Assembly (NCBI RefSeq): GCF_013386115.1
Contig: NZ_JACAOR010000013.1
Location: 477,175 to 541,174 of the forward strand
Length of the DNA: 64,000 bases
Source of the DNA: Pseudomonas gingeri
GTDB taxonomy: Bacteria > Pseudomonadota > Gammaproteobacteria > Pseudomonadales > Pseudomonadaceae
Direction of reading: 5' to 3'
The notes below the pieces were generated by a model. That model did not search any database. It was not told the DNA's origin and worked only from the letters and a program-made list of their open reading frames with translations. Shown here in pieces: positions 42,915-51,401 of this stretch. A program made the position numbers and the translations under genes. Positions within the stretch are counted from its first letter, which is position 1. Every line of letters starts with the position of its first letter.

Positions 42915-44018
42915 TCAACCCTTGGCCATCGAGCTCCTTACCTGCCGCAGGTGAATGTGAGTCTTGCCATCGTCCTCGACTTTCACCGACTCGGGAATGT
43001 ACCTGCAGCCATGTCTGAATACCTTGTAGCGGCTGCCGCCGACCTCGGCCTCACTGGGAGCGCCCTCGATAATGAGCACGACATTGGTATCCTTCCCGGC
43101 TGAGGGCGCGGGCTCTACCGGCATGAATTTGTCGATGAGAACGGAGCCCTTGTCGCCTATCCGGTTTTTGTACAGATTGATTTCCTTTTTGGATAAACAC
43201 GTCTCATAGCGATAGGTGCTTGTCGATTCCGAAGTGCGATCCGAAAACCCGTCATTCAAAAGTTGTATGATATCGTTACGAGAAACATTTTTTAGAATCT
43301 CTGGAAGTTTCGGCTTTTTATCTGCTTCCCTGTTCAAGTAGTCGACGGTGCCCGGTTCGACGAATAGATGGAAAGCGGCCTGGGTCATCTCCTGTTTAAT
43401 AGCCACCCGCTCCTGGTACTTTTGTTCTTTCAGGTATTTTTTATCCAAGGCATTTTCATGCTTGTGCATGCAGGTTTCGTTTTTTTCCAATGCCCTGCGC
43501 TGTATATTGACGTTGGATATCTCTTCAAGAATATCGATAGGTGTTCTTTTTTCGACACCATCGATTCTCGCTCCCAGGTACTCATTAAGCTGGCTTATCT
43601 TGGCAGAGGCCTGATTGTATCCACCGTCATACTTTGAGGGGGCGACAGTTAGTTGAGTGTTGAACGCTCTGTCAAGTTTTTCTGCCCAATATATCTTTAC
43701 TCCTTTTCGTGGGGTTATATATATCTGATTATTTTTATGGCGAACGAAAGGGCGTGTGTTCTCGCTCAATTTCCAGAAGGATGTATATTTCCGATAGGAC
43801 TTGCAGCGTGATCTGGCATCGGCTACGGCACCTTTCAGCTCGCTGGCAATGGCCCTGTGTTCAACGATGCGCTTTTCTTGTTCGACGATTATCCTTTCGC
43901 GGTTACGGACATGTTCCAGCCCTGCCACCAGATTACTGATCTTGTCTTGGCATTTCTTGAGGTCCTGAGGGGCGCTCAGTATGTCCTGAATATTACGGCT
44001 TCCGATTCTGAATGGCAT
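42915..44018 (-). CDS. Hypothetical protein, low-GC island gene 1
   Basis: I do not recognise this 367-residue protein. It has no signal peptide or membrane segment. Residues 20-75 and 170-220 are Lys/Glu-rich and likely helical or coiled coil (KKCQDKISNLV, QEKRIVEHRAI, KKYLKEQKYQERV). There is a short charged RHKNNQIYITP motif at about 93-103 and a basic C-terminus. The ATG at 44018 (MPFRIGSRNIQDILSAPQ) is preferred because the ORF opens further up with a TTG. Base composition is clearly lower in GC than the neighbours (32% in 43681-43740 by count). It lies 100 bp downstream of gene 2 of the island, on the same strand. Confidence 0.6.
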   Translation of the reverse strand: MPFRIGSRNIQDILSAPQDLKKCQDKISNLVAGLEHVRNRERIIVEQEKRIVEHRAIASELKGAVADARSRCKSYRKYTSFWKLSENTRPFVRHKNNQIYITPRKGVKIYWAEKLDRAFNTQLTVAPSKYDGGYNQASAKISQLNEYLGARIDGVEKRTPIDILEEISNVNIQRRALEKNETCMHKHENALDKKYLKEQKYQERVAIKQEMTQAAFHLFVEPGTVDYLNREADKKPKLPEILKNVSRNDIIQLLNDGFSDRTSESTSTYRYETCLSKKEINLYKNRIGDKGSVLIDKFMPVEPAPSAGKDTNVVLIIEGAPSEAEVGGSRYKVFRHGCRYIPESVKVEDDGKTHIHLRQVRSSMAKG

Positions 44019-44118
44019 ATTCAACTCTTTTATCGGGAAGTGAAAAGCGGGCGGGAACAACCATTACCAAAGATAATGGCTTTCCCCCCCTTTTTTATTT
44101 TTCGAAAAGCTTTATGGG

Positions 44119-45027
44119 TTACTGCTTACCTGTTAGCTCTGTCGAACCTTCCTTGCTTTTGTTTTCCCAGAAAGTTTTCAGTTGGTTGACCTGGAGCCGC
44201 GTTGGTTCGATTGTCTCGTTTGTAGAGGGGCTCTGGCTTTTCTTCAAGTCTTTCAGACCATCTATGAATCGTGGTGGTCGAATGGGTGTAGAGCTCGTGC
44301 CGACTTCCGAAGCACTACGTTTGACGGGTTGCTCTTTCAGCGAATTCTGGTGCACAGCGTCATTGGCTATTGGATCGCTATTAGACAGACCAAACACTGA
44401 CTGCTCCGGTTTGGCTTGTGGGCTATTGGCAGGATCGCTCAGGCTTCTATCCATAACTCTTTTACGTGGTTTTGGGATTGGCGCGATGCCAGGGACAGCG
44501 TCCGAATCGATACCTGTGTCTGACGACGAGATGGAGTTTGGAGAATTGAATGCATCATTTTTCAGGCTCTCAGCTGAGACCGATCTTAGCTTTTTCTGCT
44601 GGGCGGCGTCGATTTCAACAAGACCCTCTCTCAGTTCTTTACTACGGTTTCTGTGAAGATCCAAGCATTCTCTGAGATTCTTCTGAATGGTGATGCATTT
44701 TATTTTTTTGCCAAACTCGGCGAGCTTAAAGTCTTTCATGTATTGAGGTGCTTCTGAGGCACCGCCATCACGGAGCTTGAGCGTTTCCAATATGCTTCTA
44801 TTGGGGCTGAAATACAGACCGCCGTTGTCTTTATTAAAACGGAGGTAGCCGCCACCTTTTTTGTTTTGAACTTCACTGACCTCTTTTACCAGTCTTTCAA
44901 GAAGCTTTATATTACCTTGGTTAACCTTGAACTCGGCATCAAATTCGGTGCGCTTTATGCTCCCTGACTGACTGAACCACTCAGTATTTTGAACCGCGCC
45001 TGCGGTAGATATTGAACCTGGACCCAT
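44119..45027 (-). CDS. Hypothetical protein, low-GC island gene 2
   Basis: I do not recognise this 302-residue protein. It starts MGPGSISTAGAVQNTEW, lacks acidic residues in its first 15 positions, and is rich in Ser, Asn, Lys. Residues 30-140 are charged; a KDNGGLYFSP motif lies at about 66-75. The C-terminal half is proline/serine-rich with PIPKPRKRV and RSLSDPANSPQ, giving a disordered look. GAGGAG lies upstream of the ATG at good spacing. GC is about 40-50% in sample lines (24/60 in 44641-44700). The N-terminal composition resembles that of type III effectors, but no hrp box was found upstream, so that idea is weak. Confidence 0.6.
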   Translation of the reverse strand: MGPGSISTAGAVQNTEWFSQSGSIKRTEFDAEFKVNQGNIKLLERLVKEVSEVQNKKGGGYLRFNKDNGGLYFSPNRSILETLKLRDGGASEAPQYMKDFKLAEFGKKIKCITIQKNLRECLDLHRNRSKELREGLVEIDAAQQKKLRSVSAESLKNDAFNSPNSISSSDTGIDSDAVPGIAPIPKPRKRVMDRSLSDPANSPQAKPEQSVFGLSNSDPIANDAVHQNSLKEQPVKRSASEVGTSSTPIRPPRFIDGLKDLKKSQSPSTNETIEPTRLQVNQLKTFWENKSKEGSTELTGKQ

Positions 45028-45174
45028 TTTATAAACTCCTCTGCCCTATTCCATTATGGATGTCTTTCATTCTCCGAACGGACATGAAAGACAAGCAGAA
45101 GATGCTCAGCCACTTTTGTCCCTCAGCGCTTTCAATAAACGCACACCGAGGCAATGGCCGGCTTATTCACTCAT

Positions 45175-45211
45175 GAAAAAAGGCCTCGGCGCTGTAGCGC
45201 CGAGGCCTTTT
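45175..45211. terminator. Bidirectional terminator after trpA
   Basis: An 11-base perfect stem (GGCCTCGGCGC at 45182-45192 with its inverse at 45197-45207) closed by a TGTA loop has a T run after it on the plus strand and an A run before it, which becomes a T run on the minus strand. It lies just past the trpA stop and insulates trpBA from the low-GC island. Confidence 0.9.
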
Positions 45212-45235
45212 GAGTATTGCCTGTGACCCGATGGG

Positions 45236-46045
45236 TCAGTGGCGTGCGGTACGTACCCCTTGCGCCAGTGCCGCGCAGAGGCTCAGCACGCCATCGACGG
45301 CCTGTTCGTCGCTGGTGGCGTTGGCGATATGGTCGATCAGCGCCGAGCCGACTACCACGCCATCCGCCAGCCGGGCGATGGCCGCGGCCTGTTCCGGGGT
45401 ACGGATGCCGAAGCCGATGCTGATCGGCAGGTCGGTGTGGCGACGCAGGCGGCTCACCGCTTCTTCGACGTGTTCCAGGGTCGCCGAGCCGGCACCGGTC
45501 ACGCCCGCCACCGACACGTAGTAGACGAAGCCGGAGCTGCCGTTGAGCACGGTGGGCAGGCGCGCATCATCGGTGGTCGGCGTGGTCAGGCGGATAAAGT
45601 CCAGGCCGGCGGCCTGGGCCGGGTCGCACAGCTCGCCGTTATGTTCCGGCGGCAGGTCGACCACGATCAGGCCATCGACACCGGCGGCCTTGGCGTCGGC
45701 GATGAAGCGCGGCACGCCGTAGTGGTGGATCGGGTTGAAGTAACCCATCAGCACCAGCGGGGTCTCGGTGTTGTCGACGCGGAACTCGCGAACCATCTGC
45801 AGGGTTTTCGCCAGGTTCTGTTTGGCGGCCAGGGCGCGGATGTTCGCCAGCTGGATCGCCGGGCCGTCGGCCATCGGATCGGTGAAGGGCATGCCCAGTT
45901 CGATCACGTCGGCACCGGCCCTGGGCAGGCCCTTGAGGATCGCCAGGGACGTGTCATAACCCGGATCGCCGGCGGTGACGAAGGTCACCAGGGCGGCGCG
46001 GTTCTGTTGTTTCAGCTCGGCAAAGCGCGTTTGCAGGCGGCTCAT
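45236..46045 (-). CDS. trpA: Tryptophan synthase alpha subunit
   Basis: TrpA cleaves indole-3-glycerol phosphate to indole, which is channelled to TrpB. The 269-residue TIM-barrel protein has the catalytic Glu49 (IELGMPF) and Asp60 (ADGP) exactly in family positions and the GFG(I) loop near GFGIRTPEQ. Its ATG overlaps the trpB stop by one base, giving translational coupling. Confidence 0.98.
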   Translation of the reverse strand: MSRLQTRFAELKQQNRAALVTFVTAGDPGYDTSLAILKGLPRAGADVIELGMPFTDPMADGPAIQLANIRALAAKQNLAKTLQMVREFRVDNTETPLVLMGYFNPIHHYGVPRFIADAKAAGVDGLIVVDLPPEHNGELCDPAQAAGLDFIRLTTPTTDDARLPTVLNGSSGFVYYVSVAGVTGAGSATLEHVEEAVSRLRRHTDLPISIGFGIRTPEQAAAIARLADGVVVGSALIDHIANATSDEQAVDGVLSLCAALAQGVRTARH

Positions 46046-47265
46046 CAGTGTTTCTCCTGCTGGGATTGCTGCATGTGGTGCATGACGGTTTGCATGTCCT
46101 TGTCGCCGCGACCGGACAGGTTGACCACCATCAGGTGATCCTTGGGCAGGGTCGGTGCGCGCTTGAAGACTTCGGCCAGGGCGTGGGCGCTTTCCAGGGC
46201 CGGGATGATGCCTTCGAGGCGGCAGCACTGGTGGAACGCGGCCAGGGCTTCGTCATCGGTGACCGAGGTGTACTGGACGCGACCGATATCGTGCAGCCAG
46301 GCGTGTTCCGGGCCGATGCCGGGGTAGTCGAGGCCGGCGGAAATCGAGTGGGCGTCGATGATCTGGCCGTCGTCGTCCTGCAGCAGGAAGGTCCGGTTGC
46401 CGTGCAGCACGCCCGGTACGCCGCCGTTCAGGCTGGCCGCGTGCTTGCCGGTCTCGATACCGTGGCCGGCGGCTTCGACGCCGATGATTTCGACGCTGGT
46501 GTCATCGAGGAACGGGTGGAACAGGCCCATGGCGTTGGAGCCACCGCCGATGCACGCCACCAGGCTGTCGGGCAGGCGCCCTTCCTGGGCCTGGAGCTGG
46601 TCGCGGGTTTCCTTGCCGATCACGGCCTGGAAGTCGCGGACCATGGCCGGATACGGGTGTGGACCGGCGACGGTGCCGATCAGGTAGAAGGTGCTGTCGA
46701 CGTTGGTCACCCAGTCGCGCAGGGCTTCGTTCATCGCGTCCTTCAGGGTGCCGGTACCGGCCACGACCGGAATCACTTCGGCGCCCAGCAGCTTCATGCG
46801 GAACACGTTGGCCTGCTGGCGCTCGATGTCGGTGGTGCCCATGTAGATCACGCAGTCCAGGCCGAAGCGCGCGGCCACGGTGGCGGTGGCCACGCCGTGC
46901 ATGCCGGCGCCGGTCTCGGCGATGATGCGTTTCTTGCCCATGCGCCGCGCCAGCAGGATCTGGCCGATGCAGTTGTTGATCTTGTGGGCGCCGGTGTGGT
47001 TCAGCTCTTCGCGCTTGAGATAGATCTTCGCGCCGCCGCAGTGTTCGGTCAGGCGTTCGGCGAAATACAGCGGGCTTGGACGACCGACGTAGTCGCGCTG
47101 GAAGTAGGCCAGTTCCTCGATGAACGCCGGATCGGTCTTGGCGGCTTCGTATTCACGATTCAGGTCGAGGATCAGCGGCATCAGGGTTTCGGCCACGTAG
47201 CGGCCGCCGAATGCGCCGAACAGGCCGTTGGCGTCGGGGCCGTTGCGCAGGTTGGACTGGGTCAT
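46045..47265 (-). CDS. trpB: Tryptophan synthase beta subunit
   Basis: TrpB condenses indole with serine using pyridoxal phosphate. The 406-residue protein has the PLP-binding lysine K95 in NHTGAHKINN and the GGGSNAMG phosphate-binding loop. It is divergent from trpI across a 111-bp gap, the classical pseudomonad arrangement in which TrpI with indoleglycerol phosphate activates trpBA. Confidence 0.99.
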   Translation of the reverse strand: MTQSNLRNGPDANGLFGAFGGRYVAETLMPLILDLNREYEAAKTDPAFIEELAYFQRDYVGRPSPLYFAERLTEHCGGAKIYLKREELNHTGAHKINNCIGQILLARRMGKKRIIAETGAGMHGVATATVAARFGLDCVIYMGTTDIERQQANVFRMKLLGAEVIPVVAGTGTLKDAMNEALRDWVTNVDSTFYLIGTVAGPHPYPAMVRDFQAVIGKETRDQLQAQEGRLPDSLVACIGGGSNAMGLFHPFLDDTSVEIIGVEAAGHGIETGKHAASLNGGVPGVLHGNRTFLLQDDDGQIIDAHSISAGLDYPGIGPEHAWLHDIGRVQYTSVTDDEALAAFHQCCRLEGIIPALESAHALAEVFKRAPTLPKDHLMVVNLSGRGDKDMQTVMHHMQQSQQEKH

Positions 47266-47376
47266 GGGAGGCTCCAGGTGGGCGATTGAACAAGCGATGG
47301 GTTCACTCTAACCATGACAGGCCCGGATGAAAACCGATAAGATTGCCGTAACCTGTCAGGAAAACTCACAGATACC
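47266..47376. promoter_or_regulatory. trpBA-trpI divergent control region
   Basis: This 111-bp gap lies between the starts of trpB and trpI. By homology with P. aeruginosa and P. putida it should hold the TrpI binding sites and both promoters. I could not assign the individual TrpI sites with confidence. Confidence 0.7.
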
Positions 47377-48273
47377 ATGAGCCGCGACCTGCCCCCGCTC
47401 AATGCCTTGCGCGCCTTCGAGGCCACGGCCCGGCTGAACAGTGTCAGCCAGGCCGCCGAACAACTGCACGTGACTCACGGCGCGGTCAGCCGGCAGTTGA
47501 AAGTCCTTGAGGAACACTTGGGGCTGAGCCTGTTCGTCAAGGATGGACGCGGCCTGAAACTCACAGATGCCGGCATTCGCCTGCGCGACGCCAGCGCCGA
47601 GGCTTTCGAGCGCCTGCGGGCGGTGTGCGCCGAGCTGACCCGGGATTCGGTGGATGCGCCGTTTGTCCTGGGGTGTTCCGGCAGCCTGCTGGCGCGCTGG
47701 TTTATCCCGCGTCTCGGCCGCCTGAATGCCGACCTGCCGGACCTGCGCCTGCACCTGTCGGCGGGCGAAGGCGATCTCGACCCGCGCAAGCCGGGGCTCG
47801 ATGCCCTGCTGCTGTTCGCCGAGCCGCCATGGCCGGCGGATATGCAGGTCCAGGAGTTGGCGAGCGAGCGCATCGGGCCGGTGATGAGCCCGCACTTCGC
47901 CCGCTACGCGGCCTTGCTCGAGGCGCCGGCACGGGAACTGGTGGGCGAGCCGCTGTTGCACACCACCTCGCGGCCACAGGCCTGGCCCAGCTGGGCACGG
48001 CAAAACGGCATCGAGGCGACGCAGCTGAAATACGGGCAGGGATTCGAGCATCTGTACTATCTGCTCGAGGCGGCGGTAGCGGGGTTGGGCGTGGCGATCG
48101 CGCCGCAACCGCTGGTGGCGGATGACCTGCGTGCCGGTCGCCTGGTGGCGCCCTGGGGCTTCGACGAAACGCCCGGGCGACTGGCGCTGTGGCTGCCCCG
48201 GCGCGCCGCGGACGGGCGCGCCGGACAGTTGGCGCAATGGCTCAAGACCGAGCTGGAAAACAGCGTTAGCTGA
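47377..48273 (+). CDS. trpI: LysR-type activator TrpI
   Basis: TrpI activates trpBA in response to indole-3-glycerol phosphate and represses itself. The 298-residue LysR protein starts MSRDLPPLNALRAFEA and has a helix-turn-helix at about residues 17-45 (SVSQAAEQLHVTHGAVSRQLK). Its divergent position next to trpB makes the identity secure. Confidence 0.95.
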   Translation: MSRDLPPLNALRAFEATARLNSVSQAAEQLHVTHGAVSRQLKVLEEHLGLSLFVKDGRGLKLTDAGIRLRDASAEAFERLRAVCAELTRDSVDAPFVLGCSGSLLARWFIPRLGRLNADLPDLRLHLSAGEGDLDPRKPGLDALLLFAEPPWPADMQVQELASERIGPVMSPHFARYAALLEAPARELVGEPLLHTTSRPQAWPSWARQNGIEATQLKYGQGFEHLYYLLEAAVAGLGVAIAPQPLVADDLRAGRLVAPWGFDETPGRLALWLPRRAADGRAGQLAQWLKTELENSVS

Positions 48274-48290
48274 CAGCACCGGACCTTATG

Positions 48291-48451
48291 CAGGAATCGG
48301 CTTGCCGGCGATGGCGTCCGCAAAGGCGGTGCAAGGCTCAAGGCCCCCTTCGCCGGCAAGCCGGCTCCCACAAGGGTGCGCGTTCTGTCTGGTCACCGCG
48401 TTTGCACGGCAGGACGAGGCCTCCATCGCCGGCAAGCCGGCTCCCACAAGG
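48291..48451. repeat. Cluster of three REP hairpins downstream of trpI
   Basis: GAATCGGCTTGCCGGCGATGG (48294-48314) is followed by two direct inverted-sense copies, CGCCGGCAAGCCGGCTCCCACAA at 48351-48373 and 48427-48449. These are a G/C-variant of the REP core and could form alternative stems. They fill most of the gap before the DUF883 gene. Confidence 0.85.
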
Positions 48452-48467
48452 GCGTCAGGCGTGTCGC

Positions 48468-48794
48468 TCAATCCCCGCGTTTGCACAACAGGTAGGCGGC
48501 CAGCAGGCCGAGGGCACCGACCGCGACACCAGCTGTCGTCCATGGGTGTTCCTGGGCGTAGTCGCGGGTGGCGATCCCGGTTTCGCGGGTCTTGACCTTG
48601 ACCTCTTCGTAGGCGTCGCTGAGCAGGTGACGGGAGTGCCGCAGGGCGCTCTCGGCATTGCTCTTGAGGGCCTTGAGGGTTTTGCGCGACTCGTCCGAGG
48701 CGTCGTCCTTGAGGCTTTCCAGAGACTTGAGCAGGCTCTCGATCTCGGCTTCCATGCTTTGCAACGAAGCTTTACGTAATGATGAACTGGCCAT
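48468..48794 (-). CDS. DUF883 (ElaB/YqjD/YgaM) family protein
   Basis: The 108-residue protein has a charged helical N-terminus (LQSMEAEIESLLKSLESLKD) and a C-terminal membrane segment (TTAGVAVGALGLLAAYLLCKRGD) with a basic end. ElaB/YqjD proteins are C-tail-anchored inner-membrane proteins that can bind ribosomes and are often stress- or stationary-phase-induced. The ATG at 48794 is used; the longer ORF start is upstream in another gene's leader. It is divergent from the dodecin gene. Confidence 0.85.
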   Translation of the reverse strand: MASSSLRKASLQSMEAEIESLLKSLESLKDDASDESRKTLKALKSNAESALRHSRHLLSDAYEEVKVKTRETGIATRDYAQEHPWTTAGVAVGALGLLAAYLLCKRGD

Positions 48795-48945
48795 GTTGGC
48801 TCTCCTGCAGTGATGAGTGGCGTGTGAGGATTGGGACTGCACGGGTTTGCGAAAGTGCAGAAAATCTGTCGCCCGCCTGCTCCGGGCCATCCGGGAAATC
48901 ACTGCTAGGCTGTGTCTACAGCCCCCGAGAGCCCAGGAGAACGCC

Positions 48946-49161
48946 ATGAGTGATCATCACACCTACAAGAAAATCGAACTGGTCGGTTCGTCGCCCAACA
49001 GTATCGAAGAGGCGATCAACAACGCCCTGGCCGAGGCCGGCAAGAGCATCAAGCACCTGGAGTGGTTCGAGGTGCTCGACACCCGCGGCCATATCAAGGA
49101 CAACAAGGCGGCGCATTTTCAGGTCACGTTGAAAGTCGGCTTCAGGATCGCCAATAGCTGA
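48946..49161 (+). CDS. Dodecin family protein
   Basis: Dodecins are small flavin-binding proteins forming 12-mer spheres. The 71-residue protein has the family length and features: the TYKKIELVGSSP start, SIEEAINNALAEA helix, LEWFEVLDTRGHI with the flavin-sandwiching Trp, and the HFQVTLKVGFRI strand. The ATG at 48946 follows GGAG. Confidence 0.92.
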   Translation: MSDHHTYKKIELVGSSPNSIEEAINNALAEAGKSIKHLEWFEVLDTRGHIKDNKAAHFQVTLKVGFRIANS

Positions 49162-49295
49162 ACAGATACTGGCCTTTTGAACTTCCACACTGGCCGACTG
49201 CCATATTGATTGCTATACAGAAGGCTCTATCTAGCCTCATGTGCGTCGCCCAAAAGCCGACGCACTTTTTTTGATTCGACCAGGGAATGCGAGCG

Positions 49296-49523
49296 ATGAA
49301 AAAACTTCTATTGGCGGTAGGTTTGTTGAGCATTGCGGGCACTACCCTTGCTGCGGGTAAGCCATGTGAAGAGCTGGAAGCGGAGATCCGGGCAAAGATC
49401 GAGGCAAAGGGCGTGCATGGTTATGCGCTGTCGATCGCCGATAAGGGGACGGGCGCCAGCGCCGGAGAAGTCGTCGGCAGGTGTGAAGGCGGGACCAAGG
49501 AAATCGTCTATACGCGCAAATAA
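49296..49523 (+). CDS. DUF1161 small exported protein, copy 1
   Basis: The 75-residue protein has a signal peptide (MKKLLLAVGLLSIAGTTLAA) and a DUF1161 domain with CEELEAEIRAKIEAKGVHGYAL and VVGRCEGGTKEIVY. The two cysteines could form a disulfide. A second DUF1161 gene lies 2.1 kb away (51636). The domain is common in pseudomonads; its function is unknown. Confidence 0.88.
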   Translation: MKKLLLAVGLLSIAGTTLAAGKPCEELEAEIRAKIEAKGVHGYALSIADKGTGASAGEVVGRCEGGTKEIVYTRK

Positions 49524-49541
49524 GCGCGGGCGATCCTGCAA

Positions 49542-49565
49542 GCCGGCGCAGCGCGCCGGCTTTTT
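49542..49565 (+). terminator. Terminator after DUF1161 copy 1
   Basis: GCCGGCGC (49542-49549) pairs with GCGCCGGC (49553-49560) over a three-base loop and is followed by TTTTT. It lies 18 bp after the stop. Confidence 0.85.
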
Positions 49566-49584
49566 CATGGGCGTCGATAACGCT

Positions 49585-50586
49585 TCAGCCCTTCATCACC
49601 TGCGCCAGCAACTCGTAGGAATGCAGCCGGTCGGCATGCTCGTAGAGGTCGCAGGTGAAGATCAGCTCATCGGCCTGGGTCTGCTCGATCAGCACGTCCA
49701 GCTTCGCGCGGATTTTCGACGGGCTGCCGACCATCGCCAGGCCGAGGAAATCTCCGACCGCCTCGCGCTCATGGGGCAGCCACAGGCCGTCCATGGTCTT
49801 CACCGGCGGTCGCTGGACCAGGCTCTGGCCGCGCATCAGCGCGAGGATGCGCTGGTACACCGAGGTCGCCAGGTAATCGGCCTGCTCGTCGGTATCGGCG
49901 GCCACCAGCGGCACGCCGAGCATCACGTAGGGCTTGTCGAGGACTTCGGACGGCTTGAAGTGGTTGCGGTACACGCGGATCGCCTCGTGCATGAAGCGCG
50001 GGGCGAAATGCGAGGCGAAGGCATAGGGCAAGCCGCGTTCGCCGGCCAGTTGTGCACTGAACAGGCTCGAACCGAGCAGCCAGACCGGCACGTTGGTGTT
50101 GGTGCCCGGCATGGCGATCACCCGCTGGTCCGGGGTGCGCGGGCCGAGGTACTTCATCAGTTCGGCGACATCTTCCGGGAAGTCGTCGGCGCTGCCCGAA
50201 CGCTCGCGGCGCAGGGCGCGGGCGGTCATCTGGTCGGAGCCGGGGGCACGGCCCAGGCCCAGGTCGATCCGGCCCGGATACAGGCTGGCCAGGGTGCCGA
50301 ACTGCTCGGCGATCACCAGCGGCGCATGGTTGGGCAGCATCACGCCGCCGGAACCGACACGGATGGTCGAGGTGCCGCCGGCCAGGTAGCCCAGCAGCAC
50401 GGACGTGGCCGAACTGGCGATACCGTCCATGTTGTGATGCTCGGCGACCCAGAAGCGGGTGTAGCCGAATTTTTCTACGTGCCGGGCCAGGTCCAGCGAG
50501 TTGCGCAGGGATTGCCCCGGGCTGCCGTCCTGGCGCACGGGCACCAGGTCGAGGGTGGAAAACTTGACGTCGGACAGTCGCTTCAT
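49585..50586 (-). CDS. LLM-class flavin-dependent oxidoreductase
   Basis: The 333-residue luciferase-like monooxygenase has FWVAEHHNMDGIASSATSVLLGYLA, the GSGGVMLPNH and GRIDLGLGRAPG segments, and a TIM-barrel pattern. These enzymes use reduced FMN or F420; Pseudomonas members probably use FMN. Substrate is unknown. The ATG at 50586 (MKRLSDVKFSTLDL) is chosen; the longer frame starts inside the leader. It is convergent with DUF1161 copy 1. Confidence 0.85.
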   Translation of the reverse strand: MKRLSDVKFSTLDLVPVRQDGSPGQSLRNSLDLARHVEKFGYTRFWVAEHHNMDGIASSATSVLLGYLAGGTSTIRVGSGGVMLPNHAPLVIAEQFGTLASLYPGRIDLGLGRAPGSDQMTARALRRERSGSADDFPEDVAELMKYLGPRTPDQRVIAMPGTNTNVPVWLLGSSLFSAQLAGERGLPYAFASHFAPRFMHEAIRVYRNHFKPSEVLDKPYVMLGVPLVAADTDEQADYLATSVYQRILALMRGQSLVQRPPVKTMDGLWLPHEREAVGDFLGLAMVGSPSKIRAKLDVLIEQTQADELIFTCDLYEHADRLHSYELLAQVMKG

Positions 50587-50930
50587 AAGCCTGCTACTCC
50601 TTCTTGGGGCACAGGCTTCCGTCGCGTGGCGAAATACCTGGCAATGTGTTCTTGGCAATATGGGCATATACCCGAGTTTCAAGAGCAGGCGGAATTTTTA
50701 GCCTGCAAAAAACGCAGATGGCTATTGCCAGTCCGGATCGTCCCCACGCTCCGCGTGGGCATGCAGCCATGAAATTGCGCGTCACAAAGCGGACGCGGAG
50801 CGTCCGGAGAGGCGTTCCCACGCTGGAGCGTGGGAGCGATCATCACGACAGGGTGAACTTTGCAGGGCCGACTATCCTCAGAACCCTAGGTTCGGCGCGA
50901 ACCCTCGCGCCGGCTTTTGAGGAGGCAGCT
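50587..50930. other. 344-bp gap between LLM and OsmC genes
   Basis: This gap contains no convincing ORF. Most of it is occupied by the second copy of the ~106-bp palindromic element (50736-50841). The rest should hold the divergent promoters of the LLM and OsmC genes. A sequence AACCCTAGGTTC at 50882-50893 is a perfect 12-bp palindrome just upstream of the OsmC start and could be an operator. Confidence 0.6.
50736..50841. repeat. Palindromic intergenic element, copy 2 (~106 bp)
   Basis: Starts GATCGTCCCCACGCTCCGCGTGGG and ends with the inverse GAGCGTGGGAGCGATC. It shares with copy 1 at 33516 the ATGCAGCC, GCGTCACA, AGCGGACGCGGAGC and GAGGCGTTCCCACGC blocks in the same order and at nearly the same length. 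Inner arms GGACGC..GCGTCC form a second stem. Confidence 0.85.
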
Positions 50931-51362
50931 ATGAGTATCACGAAGAAAGCATCGGCTCATTGGGAAGGCGACCTGAAAACCGGCATCGGCTCCATCTCCA
51001 CGGAAACCGGCGTGCTGCGCGAGGCGCCCTATGGCTTCAAGGCCCGCTTCGAAGGCGGTCGGGGCACCAATCCCGAGGAACTGATCGGCGCGGCCCACGC
51101 GGGCTGCTTTTCCATGGCCCTGTCGATGATCCTCGGTGAGGCCGGGCTCAAGGCGGACAGCATCGATACCCAAGCGGAGGTAACGCTGGATCAGGTCGAC
51201 GGCGGTTTTGCGATTACCGCAGTGCACCTGATCCTCAAGGCGAAAATCCCCGGCGCCAGCCAGCAGCAGTTCGATGAGCTGACCCGGAAGGCCAAGGAAG
51301 GTTGCCCGGTATCCAAGGTCCTGAACGCGAAGATTTCGCTGGATGCGACCTTGCTGGGCTGA
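50931..51362 (+). CDS. osmC: OsmC-family peroxiredoxin (organic hydroperoxide resistance)
   Basis: OsmC/Ohr proteins reduce organic hydroperoxides with two cysteines and lipoyl or thiol reductants. The 143-residue protein has Cys59 (AAHAGCFSMAL) and Cys125 (KEGCPVSK), the peroxidatic and resolving positions of the OsmC subfamily. Start MSITKKASAHWEG has GAGGAGGC upstream. Confidence 0.9.
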   Translation: MSITKKASAHWEGDLKTGIGSISTETGVLREAPYGFKARFEGGRGTNPEELIGAAHAGCFSMALSMILGEAGLKADSIDTQAEVTLDQVDGGFAITAVHLILKAKIPGASQQQFDELTRKAKEGCPVSKVLNAKISLDATLLG

Positions 51363-51401
51363 GGGTGAAAGATCGATTGGCCCTGTGCAATAGGGCCTTG
51401 C

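Noticed and set aside
45028..45235. hrp-box (GGAACC-type) upstream of the low-GC island
   Set aside because: I looked for the HrpL -35/-10 pattern on the minus strand in this gap and did not find it.
42732..45235. tRNA or integrase at the low-GC island boundaries
   Set aside because: No tRNA-like cloverleaf, direct repeats or integrase gene was seen, so a standard genomic-island insertion is not supported.
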